A stretch of 64,000 nt of DNA from Petrosia ficiformis. Lineage: Eukaryota > Porifera > Demospongiae > Haplosclerida > Petrosiidae. The translations under genes were made by a program, and so were the position numbers. The stretch is from NCBI GenBank assembly GCA_947044365.1, contig OX345636.1:2562001-2626000 (forward strand), in the 5' to 3' direction. This document shows, piece by piece, positions 11,303 through 22,487 of the stretch (the stretch's first letter is position 1; the number at the start of each line of letters is the position of its first letter). Below the pieces are notes generated by a model, which saw only the letters and a list, made by a program, of their open reading frames with translations, was not told where the DNA came from and searched no databases.

Positions 11303-12116
11303 TTTTCTCCATCTCTGAAGTACACTCTCTGCTGCTGTAGTAAGTGGATGGCTAACCTATAAACAGTATTTGACTGTTCGTGCATTCTGTACTCAGACAA
11401 ACGTCAGGTGCTGAGACATACCTGCAATTTAGATATGTGGTGATTTCATCATGTGCCTCACTTTCTGTTTCGTTTAGGGGGTTGTTGCTGTCTGGTCTGT
11501 CTACCACCAACTCCATGTTGGCACAATCGTGACCTTTGTACATGTACTCGAAGAGATATTTGACTCTCTTGATAAAAGCACAGGCTTTAACATTAATGTG
11601 TGCTCTTTATTTTCTGAGTAGAAAGCTGTTATATGCTACAACGTATCTGTTGTCTGGCACCAAACCTCCCACTTGAACAACTCTGCCATTATTTCTTCGC
11701 CTATAAGCAAGGTAGCCATTCACAATCTCTACTGTGTCATCACGATATTCCTTTGCACATTTTTTGCATTCAATGGCCATTATCCATGCATGCAGAATTT
11801 GGATTTTGAACACCACATAGACCATGAATCATCCATGACTTGACTAAGTTGTGCTGCTCAATATCTCCTTCATGGTCTGGGATCTTGGCAGAGATGACCC
11901 TGTATCAATAAGATTATAATGAGTAACTTAAGACCTTAAAAAATAATATATAATTATAATTATATTAAACAAAATAATGATGACATACATGCACCATAGC
12001 AACTGGAACACCAAGGACATGCCTGTTTTTGATATCACACAGTAGCTCAGTTAAGTGTAGCTTGTACACTCATGAAACCAGATCAGGACGGTAATCAGGT
12101 CTCTCATCCGGTTTAA

Positions 12117-12503
12117 CCCTTAGAGGACTGAGTTTGTTTTTCAAAATTCTTCCCATTTCCAATACTGGTGACTCTATTGCATATATTTTGGCCACTGGTC
12201 ACTTTTTCTAGCCCAAACTTGCCTCCTTTTCCGACATGGAGTACAACTTCTACCAACTTGGTTACCGGGACTCGAAAGTCCCCAAGTGCTTTGTAGGATA
12301 AAATCAAATGCAGGGCTCTCCCTCTTTTGACTGGAACTGGGGCAAACGAAATGACCCAACTACGAAGCAGAGCACGTGGGCAGGGTCACTGAAACCACAA
12401 ATTGCGTGGGTGGCGAGGGCACAGCCCGGTTTGCACCCCCATTAACGGGGGGACATCACGCTTTAAAATTCCCCCTGTAGTCGTTATCTAGGCGGCCGAA
12501 AAA
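12117..12503. mobile_element. TTAA-target element fragment, CCCTTAGA-ended family
   Basis: After TTAA (12113-12116) the sequence starts CCCTTAGAGGACTGAG, the same terminus as the complete relative at 48916-49488 (there inverted, CTCAGCCATCTAAGGG). Internal matches in inverted orientation include CACAAATTGCGTGGGTGG, CATTAACGGGGGGAC and GGCGGCCGAAAAAC. The far terminus is missing, so this copy is truncated near 12503. It interrupts the Helitron remnant. Confidence 0.65.
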
Positions 12504-13000
12504 CATTCAACTTTTGATTATTTCTGCATGTAGTACAATCTGTATCCCTCTGTCTTCACATATGCATCCACTGCATATTGCTGGAACAACTTCCCCGAGT
12601 TGTATATGTGACTGAACTCTGATCGTACAGCCAGTCCGTATAAAGCTGCTGTATATGGTTATGTTTTTACAAGTAGATATCTGATGCTCTGCTACATGAG
12701 TCATACAGTTGTGCCAACCTGGATCACCCCTAGGAAATAGAATTGGGTAGCACATTGAATCCAAGTGGCATGACATGTATGAGATTCTTTGTGGCAACGT
12801 ATCTCTTGGCTATTTCACAATACCTCTGTTAATAGAGGGTGCACCATCCTCTCCTGCAAATACTACTGCTACCTCATTATTTGTTAGCTCGTTGTATCGT
12901 CAGCACTCTGGTCTATGCTTGAAAAAAGTCTCATTTCCTGTGGGTAGTTTCAAAACTTTTCTTTCAGCCTGTTCAATACTGTGCATGTGTCTGTAGGCAC

Positions 13001-14913
13001 CGGCATATGGACATATTTAACTCCATCACTTCAGGTAGGCATTCGCTATTAGGTGTTTCATACGAATGGCTACAGCTTGGGCTCCCTCAATAATATATAC
13101 ATTCGTTCTTTACCATCAGGTGGTTGTAGAGTGCTATGTCTGACCATGTATCTTGTAGCAATAGGTGCCACGACTGGAAGTTTGTACTGTTTGAGCTCTA
13201 AATGATGCAAACAAAAATGTGATATTATATTTTCTTTTATTTTTTTTTGAAATTTTTTGACATTTCATTTTCTTTATTAAACAACTCATTTAGTGTAGGT
13301 GGGTAGTTGGCTAGTGATGGTAAGCTAACCTTTCCATTATGGCAACAGTTTAGTGCTTCTGCTGGAAATCTCTTGGCACGGCAGTATTTGTGTTCTTCAG
13401 ACATATAAGTCCAAGATAAAAAATATTGTCATTGCTAACATTTTTTTCTACTCTCCTGTGTTTTCCATTGTCTTACACACTGCAGAGTTCCTTCTCTTAC
13501 TCTCTGCCTTGCGCAGTCTGTCAGTTGTGATCTTCTTAATAAAGAATAAGAGCAAAAGAGAGAGAAAGGCAAAGGCCTTTCTCTCTCTTTTGCTCTTATT
13601 CTTTCTGTATTGTTTGCTCTGTACCTTCTCTGTATTATATACAGTGGATCCATAGTACATGAAATTAATCTGCATGTATATTTGTGGGTTAATACTTTGT
13701 TGTGATTGCTCTGAACGTATATTATACAATGGGTTGTAATATTTTGTTGAGATTGCTATGCAAGTGTATTATACCGTGTGTCCATTAATGCTTTGCAGTT
13801 GCTTTTACTCCTTCTGTATTCTTTTCTGTTCATCCATAATACTTTGCACATTTTCTCGTGTAGCTAGCTTAACCTTTGACCGTAACGTACGTTACAAGGA
13901 CAGTTATATATCACTTTCAGTTTTTTAATGTTGTAATTTTACAACATCCTGTCAGATAGGAAGTACCACGCCTACTTATTATATTACTAAATTTCACTGC
14001 AAAAGCTGGGTCTTGGTGTTACCACACCCCAAATTACTGTAGATTACGAGAGTATACCAATGTGGTAGCGGCATGTCGGCATTCTATTGTCCAAAACACC
14101 CACGCTTTGTTGGATGTGGTCTAGCGGTGCTTTGATTCAAGTGTCCGCCCTTTGATGTTACTTTGAAGTTAGCTTTGGGTTAAAAAAGTGAAAGGGGAGT
14201 AGAACGGGATGTTGATGTATGTGTGATGTATAGACTTTGTTTCTAGCTGGTTCTAGCAAGAGAGAAAGGGATGTTGGGAGAATAAGTGACAAATAGCGTT
14301 CGCGTGCAGACTTGAGTGGATCCTGTGCTTGCAGTAATTGGTAAGCAAGGTTGAGGTGAGTGTTAGATTGCTCCAGAAGTTGGAGAAAGTGGCAAATTGC
14401 CTGTATTCAGTTGCAACGAAGGTTTTCATTTTATTTTAATGAGATGCTGAGCCACACCTCGCAATCACATTCATGGTAGGTGTGGTTGGAATCATTATTA
14501 TTTCAAAAGCCCCCGGGTTAAGAAACTGTAAGTGATCATATTTTAACCCTCGCCGCAAAGCGTAGGCGGAAGGGTACGGTAATCATATTGTGTGTCTGTA
14601 TATCTGTCTGTTAGCAAAACTTTAGGAAACCTAGGAACATTGGAAGCTCGAACGAACTATTGGCAGACTTCAAATTATACAAGGATCAAAATTAACAACA
14701 GGCTTTTGCTAAAATTTTTCAGTTAAAAAGTTATCACGATTTATATCACTCACGGTTACTGTTTTCAGACTTGAGAAGACTCCTGGGGACAACTACACAC
14801 ATCTAAACATAACTACTACCGTATCATGACTATAGCTACCACAGTACTGCATTAACAATTGAGGTAGTCCTGGATCCAAGCATTTTCTAGCCCCACCTAT
14901 TTAAGGTCATGTA
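13001..14913. other. non-coding stretch, no gene recognised
   Basis: Contains possible further Helitron debris to about 13.2 kb, the hairpin at 13541-13604, a palindrome CGTAACGTACGTTAC near 13880, and a repeat-like segment around 14545-14610 (CGCCGCAAAGCGTAGGCGGA). No supportable coding region. Confidence 0.5.
13541..13604. repeat. perfect 29-bp hairpin
   Basis: Left arm 13541-13569 and right arm 13576-13604 are exact reverse complements (AAAGAATAAGAGCAAAAGAG... and its mirror) separated by six bases. It would form a strong stem in RNA from either strand. Purpose unknown; may be a terminus of a decayed transposon. Confidence 0.95.
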
Positions 14914-14921
14914 TTGTGCAC

Positions 14922-15429
14922 TAGTGATGGGCGATTCCAAGATTTCTGAATTTGATTCGATACCGAGTAGTTTGAGAATGGGAATCGATAGAATCGAGTA
15001 CGATACCGAGTACTAAACATGAAAAAAGGAACTGCTGTCGATGGTGATGCTCATTTGTAAGCTGTTATCACATTTACTTGTTATAAATTATAATAATTAT
15101 AATATATAATTATATATTATAATTATAATTATAGTACTAGTGTTATTAAAATTTTGCAAACAAATTTTTTTTTAAATAATAATAATGGGTGTGTAGTGGG
15201 CGTGACTACTCAGAATCGATTCAATCCAGTACAAGCACTCGATTACTGTGATTTGGTGATACAGTCGATTGCGGTTGCGTTTGAACCGGATTGCATACAC
15301 AATGTAAACATTTGAACATTGCGGATTGCGTGTATGACAGGCACGCAATCCGCAATGTTCAAACGCAACTGCAATCGACTGTAGGAATCGAAGAATCAAA
15401 TACTTTGGAATCGGAATCACCCATCACTA
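14922..15429. mobile_element. hAT-type MITE with 8-bp TSD
   Basis: A 508-bp element flanked by exact 8-bp repeats TTGTGCAC (14914-14921 and 15430-15437). Terminal inverted repeats TAGTGATGGG(C/T)GATTCC. The interior contains a long imperfect hairpin (CAGTCGATTGCGGTTGCGTT paired with the region at about 15340-15385) and GATACCGAGTA-type words. A weak relative of the left end occurs near 27930-28010. No coding capacity. Confidence 0.85.
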
Positions 15430-16594
15430 TTGTGCACGTGATTTTCACAGGTCTAAGCATTTTTCTGTGTAGAACGTTTCACAGGACAACCTTTCTTTCT
15501 TTTTTGAAAAAAAAAACAGAGACTAAATAGTAAGACTTATAAAGATAAAATACACATATTTTTCATATACTTTTTGTATTTAAAAAAAAATTGATGATAT
15601 ATAGCAGCCACTATTTCGGCCTTGATACAGAATCTTCATCCTTGACTTTAATTAGTACTTTATACCTTTTGTATGCATTAAGGTGGTACTAGGGAGTGGG
15701 CGGATGCGACTCCAATCAGTTTCAAAATAGAATATTATATAATATGACTCTAACCTGGTGTAATGGCAACCTTCATATCTTCTAATCACCTTTATAGGGT
15801 CCTGGAATTGATAAAACATATATAAAATGTCCATTTTTGTAATCGCAATAAGTACAAAACGGAGAAAGCCACGCCCACCAATCATGGCGTGCACCAAGTA
15901 CAATGCATTTAGAGAAAACAAATAGAGCCGTTTTCTGGAAATTCGTTTTACTTTTATAGTTACAAGAGGCTGAAGAAAGCTGAATTCTGTAGCTTTTCAC
16001 TGAAACCATAAAATCTACCTTTCTAGGCACTATCAAACTCCGATCTTTCTCAGAGAGCAACTACAGTTACCCGCCATTGTTTACAACCCACCGCCCCCTC
16101 CACCACCCGTGGGGCGTGTTTAGCTTTGTTTCTGAATTAATGCCTACAGGTTCCTATTTACCTGGAGGGCCAGACCAGCTGCCCTGGCTGTCTAGTTTGA
16201 GGGATATAGCTACCTCCCATGCTTGACCTCACTAGTGGCATAGTATAGGAGGAGTTATGGGAGATTCATAGAGGCACAGGACTCCTCCCATGGGTGAAAC
16301 CTAAGCCCCACCCATTGCTTGACCCCACCTTTTTGCTAGTTGGATTAGACTGTGGGGGCGGAGTTTAGCTTAGGGCGGAGTCCTTGCTGCCCAAGGGAGT
16401 ATTAGAAAACTCCCCCCCAAGACAATATATAGTATATGAAAACATTGAATAATGGTGGTGGTAAACATTGATATAACTGTCAAACCATGAACATATAGAT
16501 ATGTAAAGAAGGCATCATTAGTATGATGCTATAATGTACATAAAAGACCGAAAACAATGAATGCAGAGATATACTATACAATTAATCCCTTTGG

Positions 16595-17563
16595 TCACAG
16601 TACAGACACTAGGTTCGACGATATGCCTGTAAGCTGTTGTCTAGGAGTTCGGATGTATAGGCAGTATGCAGATGATTCCCACCTGCCAAGAATCTTTATG
16701 GTAGAGTCTGGTATACCCACCCTTGCTGCTGTTGTTGCAGCACCTATCCTGAAGCTGTGACCATTGTAACCACTGGAATCGATTCCTGCAGATGAAAGCC
16801 CCTGCTTCAGCCTAGAGACAAAGGTCTCCCTCGTGAGGGGTACCCCACTGGAGAGTAGGAATAATGGGCCAGGAGTACTAGGACGAATTGCCAGATAAGC
16901 AAGTACCGCTGCTACAGGGCATAAAAGTGACCCTGTCGTTCCCACAAACAAGGTGATCCCTTTGCCATATGGGTCGGTCTTACTCTTGCTCAAAAACAAA
17001 CTGATGCATGTGGGTTTGTGGTGATCATCTACACGGACACCATCTACCTGAAGTGGGGGTGAATGGCCTTCCTTTGTTGAAGTGAATTCTCCACAACGAA
17101 GAAATGCAAAAAAACCCAAGCAGCATGCTGCCCACATCATTATAATGTCTGGGTCAGCTGAGCAATTAGACCAAACCTGTTTCAATTTGAACAGAATTTC
17201 TGGTGTGATTGGCAAACGAATGTGGACTGGTTGGTTTCCAGTAGAACGCCTTATTCCATTTAGTACATACCGCAGTCGTGGGAATTGACTATCCATGCAG
17301 GGATCATGGTGACCCTCCATTATCTGTAAGTGTCTAAGTGCTAACAAGTAACCTCGGATGGAGGAATACTTTAGGCACTGTTTAGCAAGCCAGGTAACAT
17401 AAAAACATATTATTACCTCTTTGAGGGGTAGGGGTTCAAAGGTAAACATGTTGCAAAACTTGAGGTACTTGCGTTTGGCTGAGTCATACGACCTTCGAGT
17501 TGACCCTGACAAACCTCGTACAAGGTATCCCTGAAGCGCTGTCTCCAGGCTTGGGATGTCCAC
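16595..17563 (-). CDS. tyrosine recombinase of the DIRS element
   Basis: 322 codons, apparently intact. N-terminal SAM-like helical part (TRRSYDSAKRKYLKFCNMF), then a catalytic domain with Arg156 in FLRCGEF, His269-x-x-Arg in HSFRIGAATTAA, Trp in LGRW, and a C-terminal tyrosine in YIRTP. These are the residues that cut and rejoin DNA in the tyrosine recombinase family. It would insert the circular cDNA, replacing the DDE integrase of LTR elements. The start overlaps the end of the RNase H frame. Confidence 0.92.
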   Translation of the reverse strand: MDIPSLETALQGYLVRGLSGSTRRSYDSAKRKYLKFCNMFTFEPLPLKEVIICFYVTWLAKQCLKYSSIRGYLLALRHLQIMEGHHDPCMDSQFPRLRYVLNGIRRSTGNQPVHIRLPITPEILFKLKQVWSNCSADPDIIMMWAACCLGFFAFLRCGEFTSTKEGHSPPLQVDGVRVDDHHKPTCISLFLSKSKTDPYGKGITLFVGTTGSLLCPVAAVLAYLAIRPSTPGPLFLLSSGVPLTRETFVSRLKQGLSSAGIDSSGYNGHSFRIGAATTAARVGIPDSTIKILGRWESSAYCLYIRTPRQQLTGISSNLVSVL

Positions 17564-19241
17564 GTCCTCTCCTGACCCAGAAGCAAGGAGTGGAGGGCCT
17601 CTGGGGCAGGTGTTGCCTTGGGGTCTGCCTGTGGGAGGAAAGATAAAAATTGATGAGGCCTGTTTCTGGATAGGGCATCCGCCGCGTCATTTAATTTCCC
17701 AGGGATATGGACCCCTTTGTATGTAAAAGCAAATGTAGGAAAAAGCATCGAAGGACATGCAACAATGAAGGGTCTCTAGCAGTGTTCTTATTGATTGACC
17801 ACACCACGGCTTCATTATCTGACCGAAACAGGACGTGTTGACCCCTCCAGGATCTCCCCCAGAGAGCTGCTGCTACTGCGATAGGAACCATCTCTTTGGC
17901 TGCAATGTTGACATTCAGCCACTCGTCAGGCCATTCTAGTTGAAACCATTCTCCCAACTGTGTGTAGGCACCACAACCCCAGGAGCCAGACGCATCAGAT
18001 GTGACAGACACTGAAGACACTAATGCCGGCATATACGATACCCCATTCCATTGGTTGGCAAATTCATGCCACCAAAGTAAGTCTCCTCGGCACTGGGTAT
18101 TCAGTCTGACAAAGTGATGGGGGCGATCTGTCCTCCTGATTGCCTCAATCAAATTGCGTGTAAACATTCTACCTGGCCTCACAACTGTTGCTGCATGGTT
18201 TAGGTAACCCAATAGTGACTGCAGCTGGCGCCTGGTGGATGACCGGCGGGACAACCACTCATTCAACAGCTCCTGTAGACGGGACAGCTTACTACTAGGC
18301 AGTCGAACTTCATAAGCCACAGTGTCAATCTCGATGCCTAGAAATGTGAGGCAAGTGGATGGACCCTCCACCTTCTCAGGGGCCACCTGGAAACCCAGGC
18401 GACGGCAGGTTTCAAATGCACATGTAAGGGCGAGGTTTGCCTCTTGTGCACCCGCTGTGCCAAACACTAAAAAATCATCCAAGTAATGGAGCAGCTCCCT
18501 GACACCATTGCACACCATAGCCCATGCCAAACCATCTGCTACAGCTGTGAAAATCTTCGGTGCAGAGCGAAGACCAAAAGGCAGTGCTGTGTCAACATAC
18601 ACTGCCTCATTCCAAATGATACCTAAGAGGTGATGATCTGTGGGGTGGACTGGGACCATACGGTAGGCAGCCTTCAAGTCCAACTTGGCTAAGAGTGTGC
18701 CTGGACCCCATCTTCTTATAACCTCCACAGCCTCATCTACTGAGGCATACTTCAATGAGCATACTGATGGGTCAATACCATCATTGACGCTTCCCCCTTG
18801 AGGGTGAGACAAGTCCACAATTAAGCGCCACTTCCCTGGTTGTGTTTTCGGGACAATACCAATTGGGCTGATGTGAACTGCTGCTGCCTCAGTCAGTGCA
18901 AACGGACCCTTGAGTCTATCTGCTTTCACCTCCTCACTAACATGCGAATGCACCACTACTGGGTTATGGAGCACTGACCTGTGGTTCTTACTTGTTGAAT
19001 TCAGTCTTGTGTCCCGTTGAAATTCGATGTGGAATCCGTGTGACAAGCCCCTACTCAGGTATGCTGCAAATTGCTGGTCCGGGTGAATTGCTAAGAACGG
19101 CTCCCAGCATCCACTATTAAGTGGGTGTGACACGGGGAATGAGAAGGTGTTGCTGGGGCTTGTCATACCCCTACTCTCCAAAGCAATGAGATCTTCTATA
19201 TATTGGTAACGGCCGCAGAGGATTCCACATCTCTGCCACAC
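17413..19241 (-). pseudogene. reverse transcriptase - RNase H of the DIRS element, frameshifted near its end
   Basis: The main frame 19241-17691 has RT motifs: KWRLIVDLSHPQGGSVND, AKLDLKAAYRMVPVHP, LPFGLRSAPKIF and the catalytic YLDD (about residues 253-256). An RNase H domain follows (TSDASGSWGCGAY; FRSDNEAVVW). The end is out of frame: after HVLRCFF the expected continuation (PTFAFTYKGVHIPGKLNDAA then DALSR) is in the overlapping frame 17748-17413. This points to a one-base indel near the A-run at about 17740. The second frame then overlaps the recombinase gene, as is normal in DIRS elements. Confidence 0.9.
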
Positions 19242-19632
19242 ATGGGGGGCTCCTTGGGTTGAAGGGGTAGTGGATTGACCTATGTGAGGAGATAGGGATA
19301 GGGGGGGATGGGTGTGCCATAATCAGACTAAGGTCTGGGGTTACATGCAAGAAGGGGGGGGGGGGGCGAGTGGCTTGACAATATTAATATATTATTATTA
19401 TTATTATTATTTATTTATTTTTTCATCATAATATATATATATACCAAGTAATGAAATCAACAAGAGACCATAAAATATACAACAGTGTAATGATAGTGAG
19501 ATTATAAGTATCGGTCCAACACAACATAACTGTCCGGAGATATATTGGACATGAACTAGCATTTTGTAGGCACACAGGCACCAGGCCAACCCACCTGTAT
19601 CAGGACTTCTGCCAGGTAGTATATCAAGCTCA

Positions 19633-21466
19633 CATCAAAACAAGGGGGTGAGCGCTTGTGCATGCATTACCTTCCCTGACTTCTCAGGGCATAGAAGGGC
19701 AGGATGCGCCCCTTTAAAGCAGTGGGAGCAAGTGTGTCGATACTTGCATTCCCCTCCCATTTTACACACACCCTTATTAAATCGCCGGCATATGTCATCC
19801 AGAGGTGAGGGTCTGAGCCTCTACCTGTAACGAACTGGGCCAGGAGGCTGCTGGGAGTGATCCTCCAAGGCCTGTAGGGCACACTCATTTGTCTGGTGGT
19901 CTGACTGGTGGCAGAGGACACACATTGTGCCCCCTGAACTTGCTACCAGTACTCTAGCTGCCATCAGAGATGGGTTAATCTCACCCCATGACACAGAGGG
20001 GTTGGCAGCTGCCTGGAGACGAAAAATTTTATCATAGTCCAACCATCCCTTGCCACCGTGACGTTGAGCCAGGTGGACTATGACTCTGGCATAGGTCACC
20101 AGGTCACGAGTGAACTTATCCTGTGACCTTATTGATATATATTCGAGGAAACAGTAAACCCAAGTCAGGATATCCGGGACCTCTCGGAGCTTGACAGACA
20201 AGGGTGGATTTTGTGGTAGCTGACCAGAAGAAATCTCTCCTAGTCTCTGGAGTAAAGAGACATTGTCACTCAAGATCTCCTTCATGTCCACAAACATGCC
20301 CGACTGAACTTTTCTTACCAGCTTCCCTGGGACTGGAGGTAGGGCAGATGACACTACTAGCGGGGTGTCAACCACCAATTGGTCCTGACTGAGAGGGCAA
20401 GCAGACGAGGTTTGGGAAGGGGAAGCCAGTGAAGTCATGATACTGTGTTGGGACACTGAGGGACTGGGCTGACAGAGAGAAGTACCTGATAGGGCCACTG
20501 AGGTAATAGCTGAGGGGGGAGGCATAGAACCAAGCTGGAAATCTATGGGAGGGGAAGGTAGGAGGGTGTGTAAAAGGGGGGTATGATCAAGAAAAATACA
20601 ACCTTTGTTCAACCCAGCAGTTGATGGAGGTCACCTTCCCCCATTGATGGATACTCACTGTGACTGCCAAGCCGTGATATGGACTGTGGGCTTACTTTAT
20701 GAACTGGTTTAAAACACCATTCTGGGACTGTGTTGCACTCAGTGAGCAAGGGGAAGCACCAATGTGGGCACACCTTGTAATTTGCCTAATATAGTTGCAT
20801 ATAGGTAGGCCCAGCGGGGCCCGACTAACCCTGAATGGAATCACAGTAGGACCAAGGGTCCTACTGTGAATTCATATTGACTGTGATGTTCAGGTGTGGA
20901 AGTGGTTCACGCGGGACCGCAGGTCCAACCTGTAGATAGAATGCATCATAGCAGGTCACGCTGACCAGCAAGAACATGTGGAATGAACACTGAATTTGTG
21001 ACAAGTGAGAATGTGGGTGAAACACAATAGATTTTGTCTACCCAAGCAGAGGGGTAAGGATATGCTTGCCATGAGAAGCCAATTACGGGCTATTTAACTA
21101 TTAATTATTATGAGGAGTGTGGGCGGTTAGTCCACAGCGGGGACGTGCAACCAAAACAAACAACAACAACAACAAAAAAAAAATGGCGGGACCGCGGGTC
21201 CAAAATACAACACCTTACTCACCTTGACTCGTAGTGACTACCGGTAAGGGCAGATCCCCCAATGGCTGGGACTGGGATAGAGCTGATAGCTGGCTTACCG
21301 CGCCTCTAACAGCAGCGGTGACTTCAGAATGGATCAGGTCCCTGAAGGTAGTAATTACCTGCTGTTGGGACAGACTAGTCGGCATAGTCGGTCGTTGCTC
21401 AACATGTGAGCTAAACTGTGAACCCTCCTGTTCACTTTGCTGGGCTAAATTATCCTGTGAATCCAT
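19633..21466 (-). pseudogene. Gag-like protein of the DIRS element, apparently spliced, with in-frame stop
   Basis: First exon 21466 to about 21222, starting MDSQDNLAQQSEQEG. It ends at CAAG|GTGAGTAAGG, a consensus donor. A strong acceptor (CTTCCCCTCCCATAG) precedes ATTTCCAGCTTGG at about 20545, and the phase (G|AT) keeps the frame into the long second exon. The second exon has a Ser/Pro-rich start, a globular middle (including WVYCFLEYISIRS), then a CVLCHQSDHQTNEC cysteine/histidine knuckle. A TAG at about 19821-19823 interrupts it. The same frame then continues with a CCCH-type finger (ICRRFNKGVCKMGGECKYRH) and another Cys/His pair to a stop near 19633. Zinc fingers in Gag bind the element's RNA. 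Confidence 0.65.
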
Positions 21467-21747
21467 CGCAAAGCAGAGTCACCCTAAACCCAGTCACAAG
21501 CATGAGATAACTCAATAATTAATTAATACTGCGCATGCGCATCACCTGAGCATTAACCTTGTTTAAAGCTCCGCTCTAAACATCATAATAAACTATCAGT
21601 CAAAACATTTAGGCCCAATAATTATACCCCGGGTGGGTGTGGCTTCCAAAAAATACAGAATGGAACCAGATTGTATGCAGCAAGAAGCTTGCAAGACTAG
21701 AAACTGATTGGAGTAGCATCCGCCCACGGAAAAGACTACAACCTTAA

Positions 21748-22483
21748 ATTATTTTCTTAATTGTGCAAAAAAACATGTAAATTCTAACTTCAAATTAAAT
21801 ATACAAACAATGACACAGTATTATCTACTTCAAAAAAATATTATGATTGGTTACAATGAATATTAACTGTTCACATAAACACCTTTTAATGAGATAAAAA
21901 AAAAAACAATATTCATGCACACTCTAATCAATGAAGACCACCCAAGAACAAGAAAATGGATATCAATAAGCAAAACATTAACTATATATTAAACAAGTTA
22001 ATTGTGATAAGCATGAAGCTAAAGAGGACAGACTCAGTGAAAGGTTGGCAGCCCTTGGGAATCAAAATCTGGACAACTTGCTTTTGTCAACAGTGTTTGA
22101 GCTGCGACTGCATGTGACCTCTGACAACTACCAGTACATATACACAGGATTGTGAAGGGCTGGGACTTGTAACTCAGTGGTCCTCAAATCAAATATAACT
22201 TCCACAAAGCAAAAGGCTTTCATAAAGGTGTAGATTTATTGGGATAGGAAGATGCCTTGACTGCATGAGCTGAAGCCTCTAAAACGAGCCTACGTGGCAA
22301 TGTGTAAAACAAACAATAATTATTTATAAACATAATTCAGCAAAGATTATATTTATGTATAATTATAATATATACATAAATATAATCTATAATTATGTAA
22401 TTACATAATGACCAATGACGTCATTGGTCATTTATGGGTGTGACTCTTATAACTATTAAAAAAGTTAACTTTAGATTGTTTAA
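21748..22483. other. non-coding stretch between TTAA elements
   Basis: AT-rich with no gene recognised. A TATAATTATAATATATAC-type AT tract lies around 22340-22400, next to a palindrome-like ATGACCAATGACGTCATTGGTCAT at about 22407-22430. Confidence 0.5.
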
Positions 22484-22487
22484 TTAA

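Larger units (their letters stand above)
9983..13000 (-). pseudogene. degenerate Helitron (Helitron-like N domain and Pif1-type helicase)
   Basis: Fragments in several minus-strand frames appear in the order expected for a Helitron protein read from about 12.8 kb down. They are MCYPILFPRGDPGWHN and a KLFQQYAVDAYVKTEGYRLYY-like stretch of the Helitron N-terminal domain (12.5-12.8 kb), the HGLCG..NPNSACM segment (about 11.8 kb), YRRRNNGRVVQ and DNRYVVAYNSFLL (11.6-11.7 kb), a YRLAIHLLQQQRVYF region (about 11.3 kb), LLLHVPGATSYDSVKTV (about 10.95 kb), a Walker A phrase DAPGGSGKTYIF (about 10.44 kb), and FGGK...LPVVPR of the helicase (about 10.1 kb). Many stops and shifts, a 107-bp duplication and an inserted TTAA element show it is dead. 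Exact ends were not found. Confidence 0.75.
16137..21586 (-). mobile_element. DIRS-like (tyrosine recombinase) retrotransposon, 5.45 kb
   Basis: Ends are defined by where the host element sequence stops (TTTCTGAA, 16136) and resumes (AATAAACTATC, 21587). No target-site duplication is seen, as expected for tyrosine-recombinase integration. Read on the minus strand it carries a Gag-like protein, a reverse transcriptase with RNase H, and a tyrosine recombinase, the gene set of DIRS-type elements. Short palindromic words (GGACCNNNGGTCC types) occur in the leader at 20.8-21.2 kb. The Gag frame has an in-frame stop and RNase H has a frameshift, so this copy is probably inactive. I did not resolve the terminal repeats. 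Confidence 0.85.
15682..21743. mobile_element. TTAA-target element copy 2, interrupted by a DIRS-like retrotransposon
   Basis: Flanked by TTAA at 15678-15681 and 21744-21747. The left part (15682-16136) and right part (21587-21743) match copies 1 and 3 end to end, and the matching sequence resumes exactly at AATAAACTATCAGT after the inserted block. Without the insert the element is about 610 bp, like copy 3. Its internal 171-bp unit is present once. Confidence 0.85.
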
